Origin: Clostridia bacterium
GTDB lineage: Bacteria > Bacillota > Clostridia > Oscillospirales > CAG-272
NCBI GenBank assembly: GCA_017938425.1
Contig: JAGBBQ010000017.1
Location: forward strand, 1 to 34,054
Reading direction: 5' to 3'
DNA length: 34,054 bases
Shown here: positions 7,301 through 14,534 of the stretch, in pieces
Layout: each line of letters begins with the position of its first letter
Numbering within the stretch: position 1 is the stretch's first letter
Position numbers and translations under genes: made by a program
The notes under the pieces: model-generated
What the model saw: only the letters and a program-made list of their open reading frames with translations
What the model was told of the DNA's origin: nothing
The model's database searches: none

Positions 7301-9822
7301 CTCATTGCATTCAAGCCGTGAAGCGTGAGCTTGCCGCCGTTAATCATAACGTCGCCGCCTGCTTCTATTGCGGTTCCAACGTCGGTAACGGTGATTTCGC
7401 CGCCGTTAATTTCCAAGCCGCCCTCCGACACGCAGATGCTTCTGTCGAAGAGTATATTGATCACGCCGCCGTTAATGACTGCGCGGTATGCGTAAATACC
7501 CGCGCCATATTCCTCGTCCGCAGCTTCAATATCAAAATTGCCGCCGTTTACCGTTACCAAGTAGGCGTCTAAGCCCGAAGATCCTACCAAATGGTATGCG
7601 CCGCTTTCTACGGTAAGTTCATAGCTAGATATTGCGTATTCATAAGCATCGATATCAAGTGCGCCGTTTTCATCACCAGCCGAAATCGTAAGGTCTTCCA
7701 CAGAGATACCGTTACCGTACTCCGCAACGATACTGCTTTCGCCTACGAGCAGGATATTTAATTCACCCAGAGCAATAATAGAGCCCAGGGAATAATCCTC
7801 GTCGGCAAAAAGAGCTTCCTCGGCGGTGAGGCTCATATTCGTCAAGGTAAGCGTTTTCGTGGCGGGATCGTAAGCCGCCGTGCCGTCCCCCAAAATATCG
7901 CCTTTATTCTGGGCTGTTACGGGGATACCGCCTACGTACAGATCGTAAAATGTAACGCCCTCCTCAGCACCCCATATCGCATACAGGCTTGCCCCATACG
8001 GGTCGACCTCAATCTCGGTGACGGGCTCGCCCATATACCATTCTGAAAAGCCCTTGAGCTCAAGCCCCTCGGGGGGAGTGACCACAGCATCTATGAAGTC
8101 CAAGGTATGCGTGCCGTAAGGAAGCATGTATTCCACCGCCGCGTGCGCGCCTGCTTTAGGATAATAAACGCGTACGGTCGCCGTTTTTTGCTTCAGCACT
8201 GCGTGGAACGCCATATTTTCGGTTACGGTGACGGTGTCACCCTCGTCATAAACGGTAGTACCGTCAACCGAACCGAGCGCCCAGCCGTCGAATTCATAAG
8301 CGAAGGGGAGCTCGTATTCGCAGGTCGGCAGCTGATACTCTTCGCCGATTTCCCGAATCTCCGAGGACATCAGATCTTCGTTCAGATAATACTCTATCCT
8401 TGCGCCCTCCGCAAGCCTGATATATTTATACTCCGCTATTTCAGCCGCGTCGTAATCCTGCGTCCAAGCTGTGCCGTCTGCATTTTCAGATACCTTAATG
8501 CAGGCTGTTTCGTAGTAGGAACGAAGATCGGGAGCCGCGCTCATTCCGGGTACGGTGTTCATCGCCGCTTCGGTACCCGCGACGGTGATGCTGCCGCCTT
8601 TTATTTCGCTGACGGCGTCAATACCGTATGCGCCGCTTACGGTAAGCGCTCCCGTCTCGCCTTCCTTAGTATCAGTATCAATAGTAAGAAGGCGATTGTC
8701 TGCTAATTTTATACCGTATTCCCCCGGCATGGCCGTCAGGGTGTTCTCGCCCGAAAGAATGATATTGAGGTCATCCTCGGAATACACGAGCGCCTTAAGG
8801 TCTCCCGAAAAGGCGTAACCGCTCGTGTTATTACAGGTAAAGTCCGTCAATGTGAGCGTGCGCGATATAGGATCAAAGAATACCCCTATGGGCATATTGG
8901 CGTTGGAAAGCTGAGTTCCGCCAATCCAGACGTTATGTACGGTAGGCTTTACCAATACGCGCTTGTAGGAGGCTTTGTCCTCATCGTCGTAAAACTGGGC
9001 GCTGTTGCCCTCGACATTGTCGTAGCCAAAGACTTCTGCGACGGTCAACGCGGGAAAAACAATGCTCTTACTCGAATTAAAGGCAGACGCGCCGTCACCC
9101 GAAGCTATAGCAAGAAGACAGCCCGACGTCATAGAAAAATTGCCGTCAATAGCGTGATTATCACCCGTTGCGGTCAGCGAGCCGCCGCTCATTGAGGTAC
9201 CGCCCGCGGCATAAACCGCGCCGTAATATCCCGTAACGGAATGAATACCGCCGCTAATGCTTACGCTGCCCGAGGCATAGATGCCGTAAGTGTTCCCGCG
9301 ATGTGTCAGATTCAGGCGGCCACCCTCAATAGATAGATCGCCCGCGTTGACCCTGATAGATTCGCTTGCATCAACAGTCAGCTTACCCGGGCCATTTATA
9401 TTCAACGAGTCGTTATTTACGTAAATTCCCGTAAAATCAGCGTTTACCGAGGCGCTTGCCTTAAAGCTGCTTTCACCAAGCAGAATGATATTTAAATCGC
9501 CCTCTGCATAGACGAGATAAAAATTATTCTGGCTTTCCTCATAGCCCCAGCCCTCGTATTCGTAATTACAAAGGATCAGCAAATCCTTATCCGGACGGTA
9601 AGCAAAGCCCTCGCTGCCGTTAAAATCAGGCGCGCCGTCCGTTGCCGTCACCTCACCGCTAATCAAGTGATGGCCGACCTCCAGCTTTACGCCACCGACG
9701 TAGAGCTCGGGAATTTCGATCGCCGATGCGCTGATGGGAGAGAGCGCAAGTGCCCCGAGCAATACGGCAAGCACGAAAAGCAGGCCGAGTGCAAAAGATC
9801 TTTTTCTCATTTTCATTTTCAT
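4345..9822 (-). CDS. Giant surface protein with parallel beta-helix modules, InlB repeats, Cys/His repeats and C-terminal membrane anchor (1825 aa)
   Basis: The start at 9822 has AAGGAG seven bases upstream and gives a classic signal peptide ending S-A-S-A. The protein carries five modules that open with an LYVGG or IIADGED header followed by LGDGTVSYDPKTNTLTLKGY, starting near residues 41, 296, 629, 976 and 1259. Each continues into GG-rich repeats (ADAVIKGDGSLEVNSPEGG, VNVQGGNITV) typical of right-handed beta helices such as the Cthe_2159-type carbohydrate-binding family. Two InlB (Listeria-Bacteroides) repeats lie at about 474-620. From about 1516 there are Cys/His-rich units, then a Pro/Asp linker and a membrane segment with a KKK tail. 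It is probably a polysaccharide-binding or adhesive surface protein. No catalytic motif is seen. Confidence 0.82.
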   Translation of the reverse strand: MKMKMRKRSFALGLLFVLAVLLGALALSPISASAIEIPELYVGGVKLEVGHHLISGEVTATDGAPDFNGSEGFAYRPDKDLLILCNYEYEGWGYEESQNNFYLVYAEGDLNIILLGESSFKASASVNADFTGIYVNNDSLNINGPGKLTVDASESIRVNAGDLSIEGGRLNLTHRGNTYGIYASGSVSISGGIHSVTGYYGAVYAAGGTSMSGGSLTATGDNHAIDGNFSMTSGCLLAIASGDGASAFNSSKSIVFPALTVAEVFGYDNVEGNSAQFYDDEDKASYKRVLVKPTVHNVWIGGTQLSNANMPIGVFFDPISRTLTLTDFTCNNTSGYAFSGDLKALVYSEDDLNIILSGENTLTAMPGEYGIKLADNRLLTIDTDTKEGETGALTVSGAYGIDAVSEIKGGSITVAGTEAAMNTVPGMSAAPDLRSYYETACIKVSENADGTAWTQDYDAAEIAEYKYIRLAEGARIEYYLNEDLMSSEIREIGEEYQLPTCEYELPFAYEFDGWALGSVDGTTVYDEGDTVTVTENMAFHAVLKQKTATVRVYYPKAGAHAAVEYMLPYGTHTLDFIDAVVTPPEGLELKGFSEWYMGEPVTEIEVDPYGASLYAIWGAEEGVTFYDLYVGGIPVTAQNKGDILGDGTAAYDPATKTLTLTNMSLTAEEALFADEDYSLGSIIALGELNILLVGESSIVAEYGNGISVEDLTISAGDENGALDIDAYEYAISSYELTVESGAYHLVGSSGLDAYLVTVNGGNFDIEAADEEYGAGIYAYRAVINGGVINILFDRSICVSEGGLEINGGEITVTDVGTAIEAGGDVMINGGKLTLHGLNAMSYGIFASDADVIISGEDTVVEIDGFGIGIYLETNESRFGMDGGSLKIIARDFGIFVRENGPYNEPYIKSGTLEISAGEAGGTFAYLHSGTPRPVPYNYIIRGKSDATASTNADGSAAVVYNEDDLGTYKYVSMTVTESYGIIIADGEDNGVMITKNNYADVLGDGTVSYDPKTNTLTLKGYKYEGEGFIYDGWSYGILALPNYMNTLTVLLEGENEITLTETEDVEAICVDGADAVIKGDGSLEVNSPEGGIYVRGDVNVQGGNITVNAFSAVSAYDFKMTGGSVNLNATYAIYTSSFAIAGGALTVTAVGDSAYGVYVQYYFVMNGGNVKIATVDKGIYAGTSSASLEVLGGTLEISTKNAGYAFVRYDSGNHIPILPDAWGEGTVTASVNADGSGAVAFDEAAFETYKYVKATVKLRFGIVIANGEDDGVMIDEDNYTDPLGDGTVSYDPQTNTLTLKGYKYEGEGFEDGGWFYGIFVVPDFMDTLTLLLEGENEITLTGTEYTEAICVEGADVVIKGNGSLEVNSPEGGICLYDASLEIQGGNAVINASCPIMTDGFTMNGGALTLTARGANVCGMMVYGFTMNGGSLNIGTDYVGIAVWLDGALTVCGGTLEISTKTAGYAFARYDAYEDEYLPTLPTVAGDNRMLASVNEDGSGAVALKETALESYKYVSIHVHDYGTDWRTDGSEHWNECACGDKANKAAHSGGSATCTAVAICSVCNAAYGSVTPHTHGSEWKNDANEHWNECSCGDKANKAAHSGGSATCQAKAKCEVCNAEYGELAACAGGTATCTEKAKCATCGKEYGEFAPHNYNITNGYKGSDGHANTCSCGAHDTPVSHTPDRTEATETDPIKCTVCGYIIEPVKGHVHAPKSEWKSDEDNHWHECTGCEGQQLEKAAHIDGNGDNKCDTCDYAMPTHDPDDPGTTPPADNPPTDDDGGLGAGAIAGIVCGSVAVAGIGGFALFWFVIKKKSFAELLMVFKK
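4945..5268 (-). repeat. Two tandem 162-bp (54-residue) Cys/His repeats
   Basis: The units 5107-5268 and 4945-5106 encode H-x5-W-x2-D-x2-EHWNEC-x-CGDKANKAAHSGGSATC and end in C-x2-CNA-x-YG. A 38-base core is nearly identical between them at DNA level, which indicates a recent duplication or gene conversion. Confidence 0.85.
5270..6900 (-). repeat. Tandem duplication of an approximately 850-bp beta-helix module
   Basis: Modules 4 (about 6055-6900) and 5 (about 5270-6050) of the giant protein share long near-identical protein stretches, including GDGTVSYDP-x-TNTLTLKGYKYE and GSLEVNSPEGG, and matching DNA such as GAATTCACTTCAAGCGAGCC. The other three modules are much more diverged, so this is the youngest expansion. 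Confidence 0.85.
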
Positions 9823-9837
9823 TTCTATCTCCTTTCC

Positions 9838-9851
9838 GCCGCCTTGGCGGC
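9838..9851 (-). other. Mini-hairpin just upstream of the giant gene's ribosome site
   Basis: GCCGCC and GGCGGC arms, separated by two bases, end 15 bases before the ATG at 9822, directly beside the AAGGAG site. Confidence 0.55.
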
Positions 9852-9868
9852 TGTACGAAGGATGTTTT

Positions 9869-9906
9869 GCGCAGTCCCCCTGCACAAAAAGGCGAGGGGA
9901 CTGCGC
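9869..9906. other. Large palindrome after the decayed anchor frame
   Basis: Perfect 11-bp arms GCGCAGTCCCC (9869-9879) and GGGGACTGCGC (9896-9906) lie 7 bases after the stop at 9914. No T tract follows on either strand. It occupies the same place relative to an anchor-encoding frame as the palindrome at 4307-4336. Confidence 0.6.
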
Positions 9907-9913
9907 CCGTTCA

Positions 9914-10144
9914 TCAAAGAAGCTTCTTTCTGATCACGAAAAAGTAGAGGCAGAAGCCACCGCCGCCGACTACGCCGACAGAGCCAAGCACGATGCCATC
10001 GATCGCACCTGCGCCGAGTCCGTCCTTATCGTCGCTCGGATCATCGGAAGTGTTATTCGGGTTGTCGGGCGTATTGTTAGGATTATCGGGAGTGTTGGGA
10101 GTGGTACTCATCTGATATTCACAAGTATTATTTATTATTTGTTT
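9914..10144 (-). pseudogene. Orphan C-terminal anchor of a lost surface protein
   Basis: The frame reads NNTCEYQMSTTP, then three rounds of Pro-Asp-Asn repeats, then GLGAGAIDGIVLGSVGVVGG and a segment ending FFVIRKKLL. This matches the last 60 residues of the three intact surface proteins, including the TC-x-Y-x-M motif that just precedes the linker in the giant protein (TCDYAM). The frame is closed by a stop just upstream, there is no signal peptide, and the only ATG (10111) has no ribosome site. It is best read as the 3' relic of a deleted gene, although expression as a 65-aa membrane peptide cannot be excluded. No other gene lies in 10145-10221. Confidence 0.7.
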
Positions 10145-10221
10145 TCACCGTACACATTTACTTATGCAAAGGTCGGCGAAAGAATATCTCAGTGAAAATT
10201 TGAGACTGCATATAAGCATAA

Positions 10222-10258
10222 TACCGCCCGTGGATTTCTGTAAAAGACACGGGCGGTA
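10222..10258 (-). terminator. Stem-loop ending the surface-protein gene set
   Basis: Perfect 11-bp arms TACCGCCCGTG (10222-10232) and CACGGGCGGTA (10248-10258) begin 3 bases after the stop of the 129-aa gene. On the minus strand a moderately T-rich TTATGCTTAT follows. It is a probable terminator or 3'-end protector. Confidence 0.6.
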
Positions 10259-10261
10259 CAC

Positions 10262-10651
10262 TTATACCTTTTGAATTTTTAAAATACCGCCCGATATGGA
10301 AAGATAGCCGTCATCATCCGTGAACACGGGGAAAAAGCCATCTCCCTTCTTTCCATAATCGATCATAATTGCCTCGCCCTCTATCCTTAGGGGGAAGGAG
10401 TCAAGAAGAATGCCTCTCTCGGAAATCTCCTTGCCCTCGTCCTCGGGGAGGATGGGCTCGCCGTCGCTCGGTTTATAGTAAATAGAAAGAGAGCTATCGG
10501 AAATGATGAAGTCCGAACGGAACATCATTTTCACTCGCTTCGTATAATTGTTATCCTCGAGGCTCGAAAGATCATCCTCGGATATCACTTGAAAACGACC
10601 CTTAGTCAGCGCGGTCATTTTCCTTAACTTCCATAAACCGGGGTATTCCAT
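10262..10651 (-). CDS. Small leaderless protein, paralog of the 12886-13266 product (129 aa)
   Basis: The start at 10651 (MEYPGLWKL) is chosen because AGGAGGG lies about nine bases upstream and because it aligns with the start of the 126-aa neighbour (MELLGVWRM). The two share SxxSLxxYYxP in the middle, GxLLxSxPxxI, then a DY-x(4)-G-x2-FFPV/YFPV-x3-DD-G-x-ISxG ending. There is no signal peptide, membrane segment or Cys. The beta-strand pattern would suit a small calycin/lipocalin-like barrel, but that is inference. It is the last gene of the set, 23 bases behind the 734-aa surface protein gene. Confidence 0.75.
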   Translation of the reverse strand: MEYPGLWKLRKMTALTKGRFQVISEDDLSSLEDNNYTKRVKMMFRSDFIISDSSLSIYYKPSDGEPILPEDEGKEISERGILLDSFPLRIEGEAIMIDYGKKGDGFFPVFTDDDGYLSISGGILKIQKV

Positions 10652-10674
10652 ACAGCTCTCCCTCCTCTGTAGCA

Positions 10675-12879
10675 TTAAGCCATTATCTTTTTTCTTATTA
10701 CGAACCACCACAGGCAGAAGCCACCGCCGCCGACTACGCCGACAGAGCCAAGCACGATGCCGACGATCGCGCCTGCTGAAAGTCCTTCAGGCTCAACTTC
10801 TCTTTCAAATCCGCAGAAATAGCAACTATTGTTTCCATTTGCGAAGATATGAGCGAGAGCTTCACTCTTTGCGCCGCAGGAGCATTTCTTGAAATGTCCG
10901 TTTTCATCCGACTCCCAATTTTCACCGTAGCTGTGAGCAAGAGGTGTTCCGAGTGTAGCCGAGCATACGGTACAGGTCTTCGGGGAGGTGCATGTAGCGG
11001 GAGAATAACTGTGAGCAAGAGGCGAGCCTACGGTAGCACCGCATTCGCTTCTCTGACAAACAGCAGCAGCCGTACAGCTTGCCTCTGAAAGGTCATGGCC
11101 AAGTGCCCCGGCAAGAGGTACACCGCAGTCAAGGCAGAACTGAGGGGTGGTGCACGTAGCGGGCTCACCGGGATTATGATCGCCACCCGAAAGGGCGTCG
11201 CCAATCGTTTGTCCACAGCCCTCGTTTGTACAGGTTGCGGGCGAAACACAGGTTGCGGGCGAATAGTTGTGTCCTGTTGCGGGAATCACACCGTAGGATG
11301 CAAGATCATCAATCATCTCCGTGCCCTCTGCGTCACGGTATGCTTTACCGCAATAGCAAGAATAATACTCTATTTTGCCGTCAACTTCACAGGCGGGAGC
11401 CTTTTCCTCTACCAAGACAGGCTTGCAGACGTGAGTGCCGTCGCCCTTAATACCCGTGCTTGCGTCATACTCGGTCAGGAACATTCCCATAACCGTCTTT
11501 GATCCCATTGGCATCAGTTGGGTTGCGATCCAATTTATACCGCTCACCTTCAAGAAATCGCTGCTTACAAGATCAGGGAGAGTATATCCTTCCTTCAAAT
11601 GCAGTATAACCAACAGCATGTATTGTCCGCCGTCCACAAACTCCTTGGCAGCTTTTCCATCTTCACCAAGCTCCAACCAACCGTATTCAAGGATCTCACC
11701 TATTCCAAGCTCCGATTTATAAACACAGTCACACTCCGGTGAACAAGCGTAATACATATCGGTTTCATCAATTTGCAGTGGTTTGGGCTCTGTTATGTCT
11801 ATGAGAGTTGAGCCGTCAAGCTCGATATCGTCAACGGGAACTCCGCCACTGAGTCCTCCAATACCCGTTTCAGCATCGTATACCATGTAAAAATGTACCG
11901 CATACTGTTTTCTGTCATGATTTTCCTGAGCATGGACGAAGTCGTTAACAGAAACCCAATCTACACCTTCGATCTTAATGTATCCGTTTTCCGGTATACC
12001 GGCTATGTCCGGTAACACGTATCCGTTACTTTCCTTTGCGTGAATGGCAACTCGGTAATAATACGCCTTGCCGTCCTCGAAAGTAATTACCTTTTCATCC
12101 GTCTCGGCATCATACCACTCGTTAGACGCCTGGCAGGGACCCCACATAGCGCCGCTGCCGCCGTATTTGCAGTTCGCGCAATCGTAACCGTCGCAGAAAT
12201 AATACTGCTCGGAGACGGGCGGCGAAAGCGTCGCGAGCGTGGGGGTCTTCTTCCCCACCATAGCGGAGCCGTCGATCTCTATGGGCAGCTCCACCACGGG
12301 CTTCCATATTGCTTTTACGACGATATTCTCGGTTACGCTAATATCCGCGTATGCGGAATAAGTCTTGTTTCCTATCTGCCAGCCTACGAAGCGATAGCCC
12401 TCGGGGGCTTCTACATAACAATCGGAGAGCATGAACTTTCCTTTTGCGAAGTCGGGCTTCTTAGTTCCCTGTGCGGGTGAAAGATCGTAAGAGATCTTAT
12501 AATCGTCGGTGAAGAAAACACCAAAGCTCGACGTTTCTGCAGCTATCTCGCCGTTGTTATCGATAGCCTGAATCTTAACATTCAGATTTACCTTTGCATC
12601 ACGGGTGATGCCATAGCTGTTGCCTTCCGCACTGTAAGGAACCTCGGCGATCTTTTCCCAAGCGCCCTTTCCGGTATTAAAAAGCATAACGTTGAAATGC
12701 TTTACCGCAACGCCAGTCTGCCAGGATATGGTCGCCTCAACGCCGACAAGCTCCGTAATGTCCTGAGGTGAGGTAGTGAATTTAACGTCCTCCTCTGCCG
12801 ATGCGGTGATCACGAACATCGCAAGCAGTATCGCGCAAAGCGATAAAACTGTCAAAAGAGTTATCCTTCTTGCTTTCAT
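10675..12879 (-). CDS. Surface protein with InlB-like repeat, Cys/His repeats and C-terminal membrane anchor (734 aa)
   Basis: A signal peptide ends VITASA. A fibronectin/Ig-like strand region follows (about 30-125), then an InlB-type repeat (YKISYDLSPAQGTKK to NIVVKAIWKP, about 125-195) and two related domains (about 200-480) carrying ISGV/IEGVDWV strands. Cys/His-rich units (HNYSPATC, HNPGEPATC, HSYSPATC) fill about 540-650, then the terminal unit H-x5-W-x2-DENGHFKKCSCG with SCYFCG. The end is GLSAGAIVGIVLGSVGVVGG, an aromatic stretch and RKK. The ribosome site AAAGGA overlaps the end of the preceding gene (6-base gap), so translation is probably coupled. It is likely membrane-anchored and outward-facing; the ligand is unknown. 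Confidence 0.8.
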   Translation of the reverse strand: MKARRITLLTVLSLCAILLAMFVITASAEEDVKFTTSPQDITELVGVEATISWQTGVAVKHFNVMLFNTGKGAWEKIAEVPYSAEGNSYGITRDAKVNLNVKIQAIDNNGEIAAETSSFGVFFTDDYKISYDLSPAQGTKKPDFAKGKFMLSDCYVEAPEGYRFVGWQIGNKTYSAYADISVTENIVVKAIWKPVVELPIEIDGSAMVGKKTPTLATLSPPVSEQYYFCDGYDCANCKYGGSGAMWGPCQASNEWYDAETDEKVITFEDGKAYYYRVAIHAKESNGYVLPDIAGIPENGYIKIEGVDWVSVNDFVHAQENHDRKQYAVHFYMVYDAETGIGGLSGGVPVDDIELDGSTLIDITEPKPLQIDETDMYYACSPECDCVYKSELGIGEILEYGWLELGEDGKAAKEFVDGGQYMLLVILHLKEGYTLPDLVSSDFLKVSGINWIATQLMPMGSKTVMGMFLTEYDASTGIKGDGTHVCKPVLVEEKAPACEVDGKIEYYSCYCGKAYRDAEGTEMIDDLASYGVIPATGHNYSPATCVSPATCTNEGCGQTIGDALSGGDHNPGEPATCTTPQFCLDCGVPLAGALGHDLSEASCTAAAVCQRSECGATVGSPLAHSYSPATCTSPKTCTVCSATLGTPLAHSYGENWESDENGHFKKCSCGAKSEALAHIFANGNNSCYFCGFEREVEPEGLSAGAIVGIVLGSVGVVGGGGFCLWWFVIRKKIMA

Positions 12880-12885
12880 AATGTT

Positions 12886-13266
12886 TTATCCTTTCTTTTC
12901 CAAACGAATCGTTCCGTCGGATATGATAAGGCCTTCCTCATCGTCAAGCCTGACGGGGAAATACTCCTTTCCTTCCCTCTCATAGTCAAGCATCAGAACG
13001 CCGTCAACGATCTTTGCAGGATAGCTCTCAAGGAGCACGCCCTTATCGGTCAGCTCCCAGCCCTCCTCTTTGACCGTTTCCATCTCCTCGGGAAGAGGCA
13101 TATAGTACATATCGAGAGCGCTCTCGCTAAGGTGAAATTCTGCGCGCAAAAGCTTGTTAAGATCCTCGTCACCGAGTGCGGCCACCTCATCTCTTGAGAG
13201 CATCCTCGTACCGTTTTCGTCAGCCGAGAACATTGCATTCATTCTCCAAACGCCCAAAAGCTCCAT
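12886..13266 (-). CDS. Small leaderless protein, paralog of the 10262-10651 product (126 aa)
   Basis: The start at 13266 (MELLGVWRM) has AAAGGATGG upstream; a 31-codon extension upstream would run through the hairpin array and is rejected. The protein is acidic, lacks signal and membrane segments, and contains MLSRDEVAALGDEDL, a stretch I associate with a family of small clostridial proteins that often open MELxGxW. Its stop overlaps the ribosome site of the 734-aa surface gene. Pairing with a secreted protein suggests a helper or sensor role, but no function is known. Confidence 0.75.
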   Translation of the reverse strand: MELLGVWRMNAMFSADENGTRMLSRDEVAALGDEDLNKLLRAEFHLSESALDMYYMPLPEEMETVKEEGWELTDKGVLLESYPAKIVDGVLMLDYEREGKEYFPVRLDDEEGLIISDGTIRLEKKG

Positions 13267-13286
13267 AATTATTACCATCCTTTCAC

Positions 13287-13385
13287 GTTGCCCAAGGCAA
13301 CATATCGCGCCGCCCAAGGCGGCATATCGCTCCTGCGAAGCAGGAATATCACGCGCCAACGGCGCATATCACGTGCCGAAGGCAC
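13287..13385 (-). repeat. Array of five mini-hairpins with changing stems and a constant spacer
   Basis: Five perfect hairpins (13287-13301, 13309-13323, 13331-13345, 13353-13365, 13373-13385) have stems of 5-6 bp and 3-base loops. Each is followed on the plus strand by ATATCGC or ATATCAC (ATACTAG after the last). The stem sequence differs in every unit, yet both arms always match, so pairing rather than sequence is kept. The array fills the gap between the DUF6935 stop (13389) and the ribosome site of the 126-aa gene and would be transcribed in the leader of the latter. Confidence 0.9.
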
Positions 13386-13388
13386 ATA

Positions 13389-13967
13389 CTAGGCCCACGC
13401 ATCCTGCGACTTCGGGATTCGGATATCGGAAAGCAGATTCTGCTCCCACAAATACCAGGTGCCTCCTCCGGTCTTGCGAAGGGTGATCGAGCGGGGGCTG
13501 TCTGCACCGCCGCTATGTATCCAGAGCTGCATATAATTGCCGCCCTCAAGCTTTGAATACTGGTTGGAAATGATCTTCACGGTATAGGGTTGCGTGGGCG
13601 TGTATTCATTCTCGGGAGTCGCGCCTGCAAAATAAGAGCGCGCAACGTAATTTTTACCGTCCATAAGTCTGTCGTTTAAGAACGCCAGCTCCATAGGACT
13701 CATAGGACGAGGTCCGCGAAGGAAGTTGAGCATTTCCGTTCCGTTTTCACGGTCCTCGGAATAAACGCAAAGAGCGCAGAGCGCAAGTGCCGCACTCTTG
13801 AATGGATCGTCCATAGATATTTCGGGAAGTGCCTTCAGCTCCTCTAAGTTTTTGGGAAGCTTTTCGAACGTAAAGGTTGCCTTTTTGGAAAGCGAAGCGA
13901 GAAGCTTGTTTTTCACAAAGGAGACAGGCTTTTTCACGCTCGAGGTTAATAATCTGATCAAGTCCAT
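13389..13967 (-). CDS. DUF6935 family protein (192 aa)
   Basis: The text FTFEKLPKNLEELKALPEIS, then DDPFKSAALALCALCVY, MLNFLRGPRPMSPMELAFL, DGKNYVARSYFAGATPENEY and a WYLWEQ-x-LLSDIR-x-PKS ending match what I recall of DUF6935, a clostridial family without known function. No signal peptide is seen; the first 25 residues are basic and amphipathic. AAAGGAGGT lies before the ATG at 13967. It sits between an unknown 176-aa gene and the hairpin array, within the surface-protein set. The conserved Trp, Arg and Asp in the C-terminal half might form a binding site, but this is inference. Confidence 0.8.
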   Translation of the reverse strand: MDLIRLLTSSVKKPVSFVKNKLLASLSKKATFTFEKLPKNLEELKALPEISMDDPFKSAALALCALCVYSEDRENGTEMLNFLRGPRPMSPMELAFLNDRLMDGKNYVARSYFAGATPENEYTPTQPYTVKIISNQYSKLEGGNYMQLWIHSGGADSPRSITLRKTGGGTWYLWEQNLLSDIRIPKSQDAWA

Positions 13968-13992
13968 ATAGACCTCCTTTTAAATTCGGCGT

Positions 13993-14523
13993 TTATTCAT
14001 CGCCGCTATCTGCCATACCGAAGATACGGTACAGCTCTTTAGCAAATTCGATCGGTATGATCGGATCCTGGTTATTATAGCAGTAAAGCGTTTCTCCCGA
14101 CTCATATTCGGCATCGATCGATGCACCGTAAAAATCGGGCAATCCGCTGACCTTGTAATAACGACCGTTGAGGCTCTCGATGCCGTGCTCCTTTATCAGA
14201 GCGGCTATCCTGTCGAGTACCTCACACGGAAGCTTTCGGCTGATCTTCTTGCCTCCGAGGGAGCCTCGGATGCACTCCGCGGTGCACCCTGCTCCATCGT
14301 TTTCTCTTATTGCTGTGAATTTGTAATCTCCGGCAGGTATCTCGCGCTCATCGATAAGGGAGAGCGTAGAATAGCGGCAGGAAAGCTTCACTAAGGTGTC
14401 CGATATGATCTCCTTTGGAGCGTCGATATCATTGCTGATCCTCGTGCCTCCGTCGATACACGGACCCTCATATATTCTGTCGCGACGCTTTTTGCGCCAC
14501 TTTTTTATCAAATTTAAAAACAT
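13993..14523 (-). CDS. Unrecognised small protein (176 aa)
   Basis: The start at 14523 (MFLNLIKKW) lies 11 bases after the stop of the 1034-aa surface gene. No clear Shine-Dalgarno sequence is visible, so translation is probably coupled. The first 15 residues are hydrophobic then strongly basic (KKWRKKRR), which might tether the protein to the inner membrane face. The body shows alternating beta strands, a helix (CEVLDRIAALIKEHGIESLN) and YYKVSGLPDFYGASIDAEY. I do not recognise a named domain. A longer in-frame extension upstream is a shadow of the surface gene's anchor. Confidence 0.65.
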   Translation of the reverse strand: MFLNLIKKWRKKRRDRIYEGPCIDGGTRISNDIDAPKEIISDTLVKLSCRYSTLSLIDEREIPAGDYKFTAIRENDGAGCTAECIRGSLGGKKISRKLPCEVLDRIAALIKEHGIESLNGRYYKVSGLPDFYGASIDAEYESGETLYCYNNQDPIIPIEFAKELYRIFGMADSGDE

Positions 14524-14534
14524 AACTTTACATT

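Noticed and set aside
13287-13385. CRISPR array
   Set aside because: Units are only 20-22 bp, the constant part is about 7 bp and the variable part is itself a hairpin; no cas genes are present.
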